Below, one piece after another: positions 47,571 through 55,010 of a stretch of 64,000 nt of DNA. The notes under the pieces are model-generated. The model made no database searches, was not told the DNA's origin, and worked only from the letters and a program-made list of their open reading frames with translations. The position numbers were made by a program, and so were the translations under genes. Origin of the DNA: Paenibacillus hemerocallicola (GTDB taxonomy: Bacteria > Bacillota > Bacilli > Paenibacillales > NBRC-103111); assembly GCF_006265175.1 (NCBI RefSeq), contig NZ_VDCQ01000018.1:62001-126000 (forward strand), written 5' to 3'. Position 1 is the stretch's first letter, and every line of letters begins with the position of its first letter.

Positions 47571-47793
47571 CGGAATGCAACTCCCGCATGCTGCGGGGCA
47601 AGGCCGGTGCGGGTTGACCCATTCGGCGTCCCGTCCGACGGCGTCCTTCTCGGTTGCGCTGGCACTTAAGTCGTTCGAAGCGCGCTTGACGGGCGTAGTT
47701 ACAGTCGCACGACGGTTGCTTCCAACCCCCGATACGTAACCTTTTCGCCCTCACCCGGCACCTATAAGTAGAACACGGAAAGGAGCGAAGAAC

Positions 47794-49356
47794 GTGCTTC
47801 AGTGGATCGAGGCTGCCCGACAAGGCGACCGGACTGCATTTGAACCGATCGTCCGGCAATTCAAGACCATGGCCTATGCGGTAGCCTATGAGAAATTGCA
47901 CGACCCCCATTTGGCCGAGGACGCGGTTCAGGAGGCGTTTACGGAAGCGTTCCTGCATGTGGGCAAACTGCGGGAGGCGGATGCTTTTCCCGGGTGGTTC
48001 AAAACGATCGTCGTACGGCAGTGCCATCGCCTTCTGAGACCGATGCGCCACCGGACGCTGCCTCTCCATGAAATAACCGAATTGGCCGAGGTACGGGCGG
48101 GCTTGGCGGAAATCGTGGAAGCAAAAGAACTGCGGCTGCTGCTGCATGCCTCCGTCGCGGCGCTGCCCGCCAACATGCGGGTGGCGGTTCAATTGTTTTA
48201 CTTCTACGGATACACGCTGCAGCAAATTTCGCAATATGTGGGCACTCCGGTCCCCACGCTGAAGAAACGGCTCTTCGATGCCCGCCGCAAGCTGAAAGGC
48301 ACGCTTCCCGTGGCCGATTGCGTCACCGTGTTCAACCATTTGCATGAAGGAGGAAGAAGGATGCTGCATATCGTAAACGGAGATTCCGTAGCGGATAAGC
48401 TGAAGCAAGGCGTCGTGCAGGGCGATATTTTGGTATGGAGGGAGGTATATCCCGCCGGCCCCGTATTCGTCGATATGTCCGACCCGGAGAACCGATCCGC
48501 GCGGGCCCGCTATTTGGAGCAAACGATGGGAATTCCCATTGAGGAATACGTCAAGATCAGCGAGACGCAGGAAAAAGAACTCGAACGGTTTCGCGCCTAT
48601 GACGAAATCGTACTCTGGTTCGAGCACGACTTGTTCGATCAGACGATGCTAAGTTATTTGCTGAATTGGTTTGCCAAGCAATCTCTCGGAAAGACGAAGC
48701 TGAGCCTGCTGTGCATCGGCGCCTATCCGGGGATCGAATGCTTCCGGGGGCTGGGACAGCTTTCCGTTCAGCAAATGGAGACGTTGTCGGGCACCTGGCA
48801 ATCGATCGGACGGCGGGAATTGGACTTGGGCGGCGCCCTGTGGGAAGCCTACGCTTCATCCGACCCGACGAAGCTGACGGACCTGCTGCAAGGCGATACT
48901 TCCGCGCTGCCGTTTGCGCGGGACGCCTTCGAGGCCCATCTGGCGCGTCTCCCCTCCGTCCGCGACGGACTCGGCCTTGTCGAACGGACTACATTGGAGA
49001 AAGTACGCGGCGGTCTGAGCTCCCCCGTGGAGCTGTTTCGGCATGTAGGCAATGAACTGCACGTGCTCGGCATGGGCGATTTGGAATATTGGCGCTATTT
49101 GGCGAGGATGTCGCAAGGTCCGCATCCGCTGCTGCATATGGAGGGATTTGCGGGCTTCCCGAGCTTCGGCGGCAGCGAGCCTTCCTTCCGCGATTGCACG
49201 ATTACGATGACGGAGCTGGGAAATCGGATTTTGGACGAAAAAGAGGATTGGCTCGCCTTGCAAGGCATAGACGAATGGTTCGGCGGTCTCCGTCTGCAGG
49301 GACGATCCGTCCCGTGGCGGTGGGACGAGACCGGGAAAAGGGCCGTCCGGATGTAA
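47794..49356 (+). CDS. ECF sigma factor fused to DUF1835/DUF3658 domains
   Basis: A 520-residue fusion. Residues about 8-80 form sigma region 2 (LAEDAVQEAFTEAF, then FPGWFKTIV) and 115-170 form sigma region 4 (LPANMRVAVQLFYFYGYTL, VPTLKKRLFDARRKLK). From about 190 a DUF1835 domain begins (MLHIVNGDSVADKLK, VWREVYPAGPVF, LWFEHDLFDQTMLSYLL), and the last 150 residues resemble DUF3658. The GTG start follows AAAGGAG. DUF1835 proteins normally stand alone; joined to a sigma factor the domain could sense a ligand or hold the sigma inactive. No anti-sigma gene lies nearby. GTAACCTTTT about 60 bases upstream resembles an ECF -35 element, so it may autoregulate. Confidence 0.88.
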   Translation: MLQWIEAARQGDRTAFEPIVRQFKTMAYAVAYEKLHDPHLAEDAVQEAFTEAFLHVGKLREADAFPGWFKTIVVRQCHRLLRPMRHRTLPLHEITELAEVRAGLAEIVEAKELRLLLHASVAALPANMRVAVQLFYFYGYTLQQISQYVGTPVPTLKKRLFDARRKLKGTLPVADCVTVFNHLHEGGRRMLHIVNGDSVADKLKQGVVQGDILVWREVYPAGPVFVDMSDPENRSARARYLEQTMGIPIEEYVKISETQEKELERFRAYDEIVLWFEHDLFDQTMLSYLLNWFAKQSLGKTKLSLLCIGAYPGIECFRGLGQLSVQQMETLSGTWQSIGRRELDLGGALWEAYASSDPTKLTDLLQGDTSALPFARDAFEAHLARLPSVRDGLGLVERTTLEKVRGGLSSPVELFRHVGNELHVLGMGDLEYWRYLARMSQGPHPLLHMEGFAGFPSFGGSEPSFRDCTITMTELGNRILDEKEDWLALQGIDEWFGGLRLQGRSVPWRWDETGKRAVRM

Positions 49357-49380
49357 TCGGGGTTATGCCACACGGGTACG

Positions 49381-49401
49381 AGGACCGCTTTCGGCGGTCC
49401 T
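49381..49401 (+). terminator. Hairpin after the sigma-DUF1835 gene
   Basis: A perfect 8-bp stem (AGGACCGC/GCGGTCCT) with a five-base loop, followed by ATTT, lies 24 bases after the stop codon. The position and stem fit a terminator although the T-run is short. Confidence 0.6.
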
Positions 49402-49408
49402 ATTTCGC

Positions 49409-49552
49409 ATGCGGCTCGTTGCCGTAATGGTCGACCGCGAAGCTGCAAAAGATGGCTATATACGTCCGGAGCTGACGGAAGAAGCGGCGATGCTGTACTT
49501 TACGATGTACAATAACGAGCTCGGACGGCTGGTCGGCGTCCTCCGATCGTGA
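49409..49552 (+). pseudogene. C-terminal remnant resembling a TetR-family regulator
   Basis: A 47-codon open stretch reads MVDREAAKDGYIRPELTEEA and then YFTMYNNELGRLVG, which resembles the last two helices of TetR-type repressors. There is no DNA-binding N-terminus and no ribosome site, and it overlaps the terminator region of the sigma gene. It is best read as the tail of a deleted regulator; the match is by eye only. Confidence 0.5.
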
Positions 49553-49752
49553 CCTTATCCAATGAAATATCGATCAGCCGCTGGATTTGTTTTTTACGAC
49601 CGGTCGGGAGGGTATATTAGTTAGAGCAATGAAATATGGATAACGGTAAAATTTCATCGAATAAACAAATTGGTAGCCATACTTTGCACAATTAACTATT
49701 GGCGATTGGAACAAATTAGGGTTTGCGCACGTCTAGTAGCAGAGGTGATCCT

Positions 49753-50337
49753 ATGGGGAAAAGAACGGCAATAGCGTTCCTATGCTGCATGCTCGCGATA
49801 AGCGCGTGGCTGCTGGTCAAGCCGACCGCGGTGCATGCCTGCTCCTGCGCCGGGCCAAGTCCCGTACAGGACGATTTGAACCGGAAAACCGCAATCTTTG
49901 CGGGTAAAGTAAAAAGCGTGGATAAGCCTCGGGGCGGCTTGATCCGTTCCTCCGCCGACCCCGTCGAAGTGACGTTCGAAGTGACGGACGTATGGAAGGG
50001 GGAGCTGCGCTCCGAAACGAAGGTGTATACGGCTATGAGCGGAGCTAGCTGCGGATACGAAGGATTCGCCGCAGGTCAATCTTACATCGTGTTCGCCCAC
50101 GGATTATCGGATCGGTTGGAAACAGGCTCTTGCGAACGTACGAAGCTTCTTGCGTCCGCATCCGAAGAGTTGGCAGCCTTGGGCGCGGGCTACAAACCGA
50201 CCGGGAGCTTGGAAAGCGACGGAGACAACAACCGGGCGGTCTGGGGAACCGTACTGGCAGGGGCCGCCCTTGCGATAGCCGCCGTCGGGCTTGCCGTCTC
50301 CTTCAAGCGAATGAGACGAAGCGACGACAGCCAGTAG
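49753..50337 (+). CDS. TIMP/netrin-like membrane-anchored exported protein
   Basis: A 194-residue exported protein. The signal peptide ends with HACSCAGP, where the mature N-terminal Cys-Ser-Cys follows the cleavage site as in tissue-inhibitor-of-metalloproteinase-like (NTR-fold) domains. The domain includes KTAIFAGKV, VTDVWKG, and two more Cys (SGASCGYEGF, TGSCERT) for disulfides. A C-terminal helix (about 165-183) followed by basic residues would anchor it. ATG 49753 follows AGAGGTGATCC. Bacterial relatives are common in Bacilli but mostly uncharacterised. Protease inhibition is only an analogy. It appears to be transcribed alone. Confidence 0.8.
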   Translation: MGKRTAIAFLCCMLAISAWLLVKPTAVHACSCAGPSPVQDDLNRKTAIFAGKVKSVDKPRGGLIRSSADPVEVTFEVTDVWKGELRSETKVYTAMSGASCGYEGFAAGQSYIVFAHGLSDRLETGSCERTKLLASASEELAALGAGYKPTGSLESDGDNNRAVWGTVLAGAALAIAAVGLAVSFKRMRRSDDSQ

Positions 50338-50394
50338 CAAACAACGATGCGGTTGCCGAATGAGAAAGCGAACCTGACTGTAACGGACACCTTC

Positions 50395-50436
50395 GCAGAT
50401 GGCAGGGCATGCGCTCCTTGCGGCTTTGCCATCTGC
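50395..50436. terminator. Hairpin after the TIMP-like gene
   Basis: A perfect 10-bp stem (GCAGATGGCA/TGCCATCTGC) around 22 bases, about 58 bp past the stop codon, without a T-run. A second near-perfect stem (CACCGCGCGC with GCGCACGGTG) lies at 50482-50509. They may end transcription or be part of a structured gene-less region. Confidence 0.4.
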
Positions 50437-50605
50437 CACGCATGAAGCTTGCCCGAGACCGACTGCCGTCATGCAGCGAACCACCGCGCGCTGGGAGCCG
50501 CGCACGGTGCGGAGGAAGCCACCTTGCAACGCTCTTAGGCGTGAACGAATTGGACGCGCGTGGGGGAAAAGGGAAAACCCGTGGGCGAGATGCGGATAGC
50601 AGGAT

Positions 50606-50681
50606 GAAGTGGCTTTGGCAGGGCGAAGTGGCTTTGGCAGGACGAAGTGGCTTTGGCAGGGCGAAGTAGCTTTGGCAGGGC
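50606..50681. repeat. 19-bp tandem repeat, four units
   Basis: GAAGTGGCTTTGGCAGGGC repeats with a strict 19-bp period starting at 50606, 50625, 50644 and 50663, with one or two changes per unit and a degenerate fifth unit after 50682. Since 19 is not a multiple of three it cannot be a simple protein repeat. The surrounding 50437-50846 holds no convincing gene. Confidence 0.8.
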
Positions 50682-50846
50682 GGAATCGCATTGGTAGCAC
50701 GCGTTCGACAGCCGTCCGTCTTGCAGCACTATAACGCGCGAACTCCCCGCGAGCGAGCATTGTGAATTCGTTCACGAATCCGCGGATATGCCGTCGTATT
50801 CCGATCCACCGGCTCTCTCTCGACCCCCTGCTCTCTCCAGATCGCC

Positions 50847-51144
50847 AGCTCTCTGCAAACCGCCAGATCTCTCCAAACCGCCAGATCTCTCTCCAAACCG
50901 CCAGCTCTTTCCAAACCGCCAGCTCTTTCCAAACCGCCAGATCTCTCCAAACCGCCAGATCTCTCCAAACCTCCAGCCCTCTCCAAACCACCAGCTCTTT
51001 CCAAACCGCCAGCTCTTTCCAAACCGCCAGCTCTTTCCAAACCGCCAGCTCTCTCCAAACCGCCATCCCTCTCCAAACCGCCAGATCTCTCCAAACCGCC
51101 AGCCCTCTCCAAACCGCCAGATCTCTCCAAACCATCAGCCCTCT
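50847..51144. repeat. 18-bp minisatellite, sixteen and a half units
   Basis: The consensus unit is AGMTCTYTCCAAACCGCC. Sixteen full units and a partial one are joined head to tail without spacers. One unit (about 50883-50902) has two extra bases, which breaks every reading frame across the array, so the long open frames on both strands are not likely to be genes. The array runs directly into palindromic repeat copy C. Confidence 0.85.
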
Positions 51145-51335
51145 AATGGAAAATATGCAGTTATTTTCGGGTATGCAGCACATTTCTTGTCCTATAGCTG
51201 GAAAAAGTACAGCTATTTCTCCCGAATAGACGCTGTTGAACATCCTGACGAGAAATTAAATGTACATTTTCCAGTTAAACGAAGCTCACTAGCTTTGGTG
51301 ATACTTTTAACTGTAGGTTTTCCATTTATTTCGAA
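51144..51335. repeat. Composite palindromic repeat, copy C
   Basis: Four units in forward, forward, reverse, reverse order: about 51146-51167 (TGGAAAATATGCAGTTATTT), 51196-51219 (CTGGAAAAAGTACAGCTATT), 51257-51279 (TGTACATTTTCCAGTTAA) and 51308-51332 (TAACTGTAGGTTTTCCAT). Spacing is about 45-65 bases. It matches copy B at 4903-5303 in architecture and core sequence. Confidence 0.7.
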
Positions 51336-51382
51336 CAGAAGGGCAGTAGCGGCGTTGCCTGTTACTGCTGATATTGCTGCCG

Positions 51383-51520
51383 CTACTTCCACTACTTCCA
51401 CTACTTCCACTACTTCTACTACTTCTACTACTTCCACTACTTCTACTACTTCTACTACTTCTACTACTTCTACTTCTACTACTTACTACTTCCGCTACTT
51501 CCGCTACTGCCACTACTTCC
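51383..51520. repeat. CTACTTCYA microsatellite
   Basis: About fifteen units of a 9-bp repeat (CTACTTCCA or CTACTTCTA), with a few losses of three bases and degenerating to CGCTACTTC at the right end. It is open in several frames as poly-Thr/Ser but has no ribosome site or flanking gene structure. The stretch from 51521 to the RidA gene holds nothing recognised. Confidence 0.8.
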
Positions 51521-51672
51521 TCTTCCGGGTCCCTGCAATCACCGTTGCCATCCTAATCATCCGACCACGCTGTATAACTGGCCCCATCTAGCTGCCGTCG
51601 GAACACTGCATAACCATTCTACGCATAGTGACCCGGAAGTTTGTCTTGAACGCCAAACTTCCGGATCACGCA

Positions 51673-52083
51673 TCAGTAGTACGTTTTATCCCCTACTGTC
51701 GTGGCGATAACGTCGATTTCGACCAGAAGATCGTAGTTCAGCTCGCAGTACACGACGGTCCGTGCGGGATAAGGCTGCGAGAAATAACTCCGGTACAGCT
51801 CGTTGAACGACGCGTACAAGCTGCGGTCCGACAAATATACCGTCGCCTGCACGACATCCGCCAGCGTCAAGTCCGCTTTGGCCAGCGCTTGCTCGAGGTT
51901 GCGCATCGTGAACTCCACCTGCGTCTTGAGATCGGGTCCGGCCACCGCCTTCCTCCGCAGATCGATGCCCCCTTGTCCCGATACGTAGACGGTACTGCCG
52001 CTGCGCACCGCCGTGGAGAATGGCGGCTGCTGCAGCACGCGCTCCGGCGAAGGCTCATTTCTATTCCGTTCCTCCATACTCAT
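51673..52083 (-). CDS. RidA-family (YjgF/YER057c/UK114) protein
   Basis: A 136-residue protein of the RidA family, which hydrolyses reactive enamine/imine intermediates or binds small metabolites. Landmarks are STVYVSGQGGID, MRNLEQALAKADLTLADVV, FNELYRSYF and PARTVVY; the Arg of PARTV is the conserved carboxylate-binding residue. It begins 11 bases after the previous gene stops, as the last member of a four-gene operon. In this setting it could clear an imine formed during catabolism of a nitrogenous compound handled by the creatininase-family enzyme. This is an inference. Confidence 0.88.
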   Translation of the reverse strand: MSMEERNRNEPSPERVLQQPPFSTAVRSGSTVYVSGQGGIDLRRKAVAGPDLKTQVEFTMRNLEQALAKADLTLADVVQATVYLSDRSLYASFNELYRSYFSQPYPARTVVYCELNYDLLVEIDVIATTVGDKTYY

Positions 52084-52094
52084 TCGCGATTCGT

Positions 52095-53228
52095 TCACTC
52101 CCCGCTCTCCCGGCCGTATCGGATTCGCAGCAGCGGCGTTTCGACCGGCTTTTTCGCATACAACGATTCCATGCCGTAACCGATCAATCCGGTGCTCATG
52201 TATACCCGTTCCATCGGAAAAGGCGACCGGCCGCTCACGACGAACGCCTCGATCATCTTGGTCAGCCTCTCGAAATGGCTGAACGGGCGCTTCTTCTCGC
52301 TGTCGCAAAGGGCGACCGTTACCCCGCCATCGTCCGACCGGAACGCATACCCCCACAGGTCGACGAGCTTCGGAAACTGGATCACGAACCCTCTTCCCCC
52401 GTCCTCGTATTCGACGGCGAACAATACCGTGCCCGACGCCAGCTCTCTCGGATGACCCGAAGGCAAGTCGGGATAGGCGCCAAGCGCCTGCAGCATCAAA
52501 TCTTCGGGCCACTCGCCGCGGTCCATCGCCTTCCATACGTCATCGCCCTCAGCCGCCCATACGGATCGGACTCCCGTCTCCCCGCCGCGACGGCGCTCGG
52601 CGATCGATTGCAGCACCTCCAGCCCGTGATAGCCGTAAGCCTCTACCGAGGTAGAGTAGCTGACGACGAGCCATTCCCGCGCCGTTTCAAGCTTTGCCGG
52701 ATCGTAGACCGGAACCGGGTCCGTATGAGGAATCGAAGAGCCTCCCATGAACGGAATGTTTCTTTGCTTAAGCTGGTTATACATCCATTCGGATTCATTC
52801 AGATCGTAGGACAAATGCTTGTCGGAGAAAATCGGCACTCGCAGACCGAGCACGTCCAGCGCCTCCAGCGTTTCCCGGAGCAGCCGGCAGCGGGGGTACA
52901 TCTTCTGCCCTTTCTCGTTGACCGGGTAATCCCCGTGTTCGCCGATAATGATGACTCCGTCGATCGGGGAGCCGAGATGCGGCGCCCGCACCGCTTCGGC
53001 GATCGTCGAATAGATGGGGACGCCGCGGCGTGCGGCCATATCGCGGCTCATGTCGTTGTCCGGCACCTGGTCCGTATAAATCGAAGCGACCTCCAATACC
53101 GGCTCGTAATCGAAATCGCCCAGCAGCCGTCCCAGAATGACGTCCGCATGCGAATTGAAGCGATATTCCGTGACGATAACCGCCACCTTTTTGCGAGCAT
53201 TTGCTTGTGCTAGTTCGCCGTCGGTCAC
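52095..53228 (-). CDS. Conserved protein of unknown function (GEHGDYP family)
   Basis: A 377-residue cytoplasmic protein. The N-terminus (KVAVIVTEYRFNSHADVI) and the first 120 residues have the alternating pattern of a nucleotide-binding Rossmann-like fold. Conserved-looking stretches are GEHGDYPVNEKGQ, FSDKHLSYD, FMGGSSIPHT and SVEAYGYHGLE. I recall similar proteins, especially in Planctomycetes, annotated as hypothetical or oxidoreductase-like, but I cannot assign a reaction. The GTG start overlaps the stop of the creatininase gene by four bases (GTGA). It is the third gene of a tightly coupled operon, so it probably acts on the same substrate. Confidence 0.7.
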   Translation of the reverse strand: MTDGELAQANARKKVAVIVTEYRFNSHADVILGRLLGDFDYEPVLEVASIYTDQVPDNDMSRDMAARRGVPIYSTIAEAVRAPHLGSPIDGVIIIGEHGDYPVNEKGQKMYPRCRLLRETLEALDVLGLRVPIFSDKHLSYDLNESEWMYNQLKQRNIPFMGGSSIPHTDPVPVYDPAKLETAREWLVVSYSTSVEAYGYHGLEVLQSIAERRRGGETGVRSVWAAEGDDVWKAMDRGEWPEDLMLQALGAYPDLPSGHPRELASGTVLFAVEYEDGGRGFVIQFPKLVDLWGYAFRSDDGGVTVALCDSEKKRPFSHFERLTKMIEAFVVSGRSPFPMERVYMSTGLIGYGMESLYAKKPVETPLLRIRYGRESGE

Positions 53229-54007
53229 AATTGCCCCTCCCCTCTCTCCATCGCCTGCACGGTGCGGACGATCCACCCGGATACGCTTTCCGCGATCGTT
53301 TGCAAATACAGCCGCCCTTTGTCCGCCGTCGCCCGGGTCGGAGCGTCCGTATACCCGTCGCAGCCGGTCAACTCGCCATGGCGTCCGACGAAAGCGCCCG
53401 GAGGCCCCGCGAAAATCCAATCCCGCTCCGGATGCGAATCGCCGATCCGGTCTTCGCGGACGAGCTCTGGAGCAAGCGCCATCACCGCCGAGGTCTCGAA
53501 GCCGCCCGCATGCCCGGGCACCGGCCCGACCTCGCTCGCCCCGATTTGCTGCAGGCTGTCGCGCGCAAGCGACCAATACGAAGCGGCCGCCGTCCAGATC
53601 GGATGACGTACCGCCAGGTCGTTGGCGAGCTGCTGCATCATCGGTTCGTTGCCGCCGTGCCCGTTCAGGAATATGATTTTGCGGAAGCCGTCCTTCACGA
53701 GACTTTCCCCAATATCGCGCAGCACTTGAAAGTAAGTCATCGGCGAAAGCGAGATCGTCCCGCCGAACGACAAATGATGCTCGGAGCAGCCGATCGGCAG
53801 CACCGGAGCGAGCAGCACCGGTACGGACCGGCCGGCGATGCGGACCGACTCCTCCGCCACATGTCCGGCGATCAACGCATCGGTATGGACCGGCAAATGC
53901 GGGCCATGCTGCTCGGTCGCCGCCAAGGCGACGACAATCGCCCCTCCCGCGCGAGCGAATTCGCCGATCTCCTCGCGGGTATGTTCAAACATGCGAATCG
54001 ATTTCAT
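53225..54007 (-). CDS. Creatininase-family amidohydrolase
   Basis: A 260-residue metal-dependent amidohydrolase. The metal and active-site motifs are in place: TEQHGPHLPVHTD with Glu32, His34 and Asp43, LNGHGGNE with His117, and GGFETS with Glu171. Family members open cyclic amides such as creatinine or act in cofactor biosynthesis (for example MftE). The substrate cannot be told from sequence alone. Start and stop overlap the neighbours by four bases on each side (ATGA and GTGA), so it is translationally coupled to the SDR upstream and the unknown-function protein downstream. Confidence 0.9.
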   Translation of the reverse strand: MKSIRMFEHTREEIGEFARAGGAIVVALAATEQHGPHLPVHTDALIAGHVAEESVRIAGRSVPVLLAPVLPIGCSEHHLSFGGTISLSPMTYFQVLRDIGESLVKDGFRKIIFLNGHGGNEPMMQQLANDLAVRHPIWTAAASYWSLARDSLQQIGASEVGPVPGHAGGFETSAVMALAPELVREDRIGDSHPERDWIFAGPPGAFVGRHGELTGCDGYTDAPTRATADKGRLYLQTIAESVSGWIVRTVQAMERGEGQL

Positions 54008-54765
54008 ACTCGGAACCCCCCGTCTACCGTATAGAGCGAGCCTGTCACGTAGGACGATGCGTCCGACAGCAGAAACGCCGCCACTTGATTGATTTCGTCC
54101 GTACTGCCGCTTCGACCGAGCAGCGTCTCTTGCCGGATCAGCTCGATCGACTTCTCCGACATCATCGCCAGCTTCTCGGGCGATTTGAAATCGCCGGGCA
54201 GCAGGGCGTTCGCCCTGATTCCGAACTTGGCATAGTCTTTGGCTATGACCCGCGTCAGCTGGTTGAGTCCGGCCTTGCCTGCACCATAGCCGAGACAGCC
54301 GCTCTTCGGAATATGACCGAGCACGGACGATGTATTGACGATCGAGCCGCCCCCTGACCGGATCATGAGCGGAACCGCGTATTTGCAGCATAGAAACGCC
54401 GTCGTCATCGTTCCCTTCAGCGTTCGCTCCCATTCCTCAAGCGAAAGGTCCAGCAGCGGCTTCCACACGTTGGTGTACGCGTTGAAATAACCGCCGTCCA
54501 ACCGCCCGAACTTGCCGTCGATCGTATCGATCAGCGACTTCACCTGCTCTTCGTCCGACGCGTCGCCCTGGATGAACAGAAAGCGGTTGTCACCGTACTC
54601 CTCCGCAACGGCCTGGATTGCCGGCGCATTGTCAAGCGGCACGATATCGCAGCCGATCACGTTGGCCCCTTGCTTCAGAAACATCGGCACCGCGGAACGG
54701 CCCAGCATGCCGAGAGCCCCCGTGATGAGAATCGTTTTCCCTTGAAGCATGTTCCCCACTCCCAC
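54004..54765 (-). CDS. Short-chain dehydrogenase/reductase
   Basis: A 253-residue classical SDR. The nucleotide-binding motif TGALGMLG is at 15-22, and the catalytic set is Ser in NTSSVLG and Tyr-x-x-x-Lys in GYGAGKAG. An acidic residue after the second strand (CDIVPL) favours NAD(H). It would oxidise or reduce a sugar-like or hydroxy substrate. GTG 54765 is chosen because AAAGGAG lies five bases upstream; ATG 54750 is an alternative. It is the first gene of the four-gene operon, overlapping the creatininase gene by four bases. Confidence 0.9.
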   Translation of the reverse strand: MGVGNMLQGKTILITGALGMLGRSAVPMFLKQGANVIGCDIVPLDNAPAIQAVAEEYGDNRFLFIQGDASDEEQVKSLIDTIDGKFGRLDGGYFNAYTNVWKPLLDLSLEEWERTLKGTMTTAFLCCKYAVPLMIRSGGGSIVNTSSVLGHIPKSGCLGYGAGKAGLNQLTRVIAKDYAKFGIRANALLPGDFKSPEKLAMMSEKSIELIRQETLLGRSGSTDEINQVAAFLLSDASSYVTGSLYTVDGGFRV

Positions 54766-54883
54766 TCTTACTCCTTTTTACTGTTGCAGCTTTCACTGCC
54801 TTTTTTCATTTCCATGGTAACCCGATCCAAATTGAAATTCAAGCATTTTATTCATTTACGTGAAATCATTCATATACAAGAAA

Positions 54884-54911
54884 AGGACCACTTCCAGTCG
54901 GAAGTGGTCCT
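54884..54911 (-). terminator. Strong hairpin, second terminator after cysK
   Basis: A perfect 12-bp stem (AGGACCACTTCC/GGAAGTGGTCCT) with loop AGTC. On the minus strand it is followed by TTTCTTGTAT. It lies downstream of the cysK terminator and about 120 bp before the SDR operon, insulating that operon from cysK transcription. Confidence 0.75.
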
Positions 54912-54977
54912 TGCGCACATTAACTCGTATAAGCAGTAGTACTATAACGGAACCTTCCTTCCCGAACATAATACAAA

Positions 54978-54996
54978 ACCGGCCTGCGCGGCCGGT
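54978..54996 (-). terminator. Terminator of cysK
   Basis: ACCGGCC/GGCCGGT with a five-base loop, followed on the minus strand by TTTGTATT, 15 bases past the cysK stop codon. Confidence 0.8.
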
Positions 54997-55010
54997 CTCG
55001 AAAACAACGA

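Noticed and set aside
50847-51144. Possible CRISPR array
   Set aside because: The units are only 18 bp and adjoin directly with no spacers. No cas gene is present in the window.
50104-51243. Long minus-strand frame with a VWRDLAVWRGLAVWKEL type protein repeat
   Set aside because: It arises from the 18-bp minisatellite read in one frame. The array has a 2-base insertion that breaks any single frame, other frames are just as open, and there is no ribosome site or domain.
50788-51591. Plus-strand frame rich in Pro, Asn, Gln and then Thr/Ser repeats
   Set aside because: It is the same arrays read on the other strand (18-bp and 9-bp units), with no start signal or flanking gene structure.
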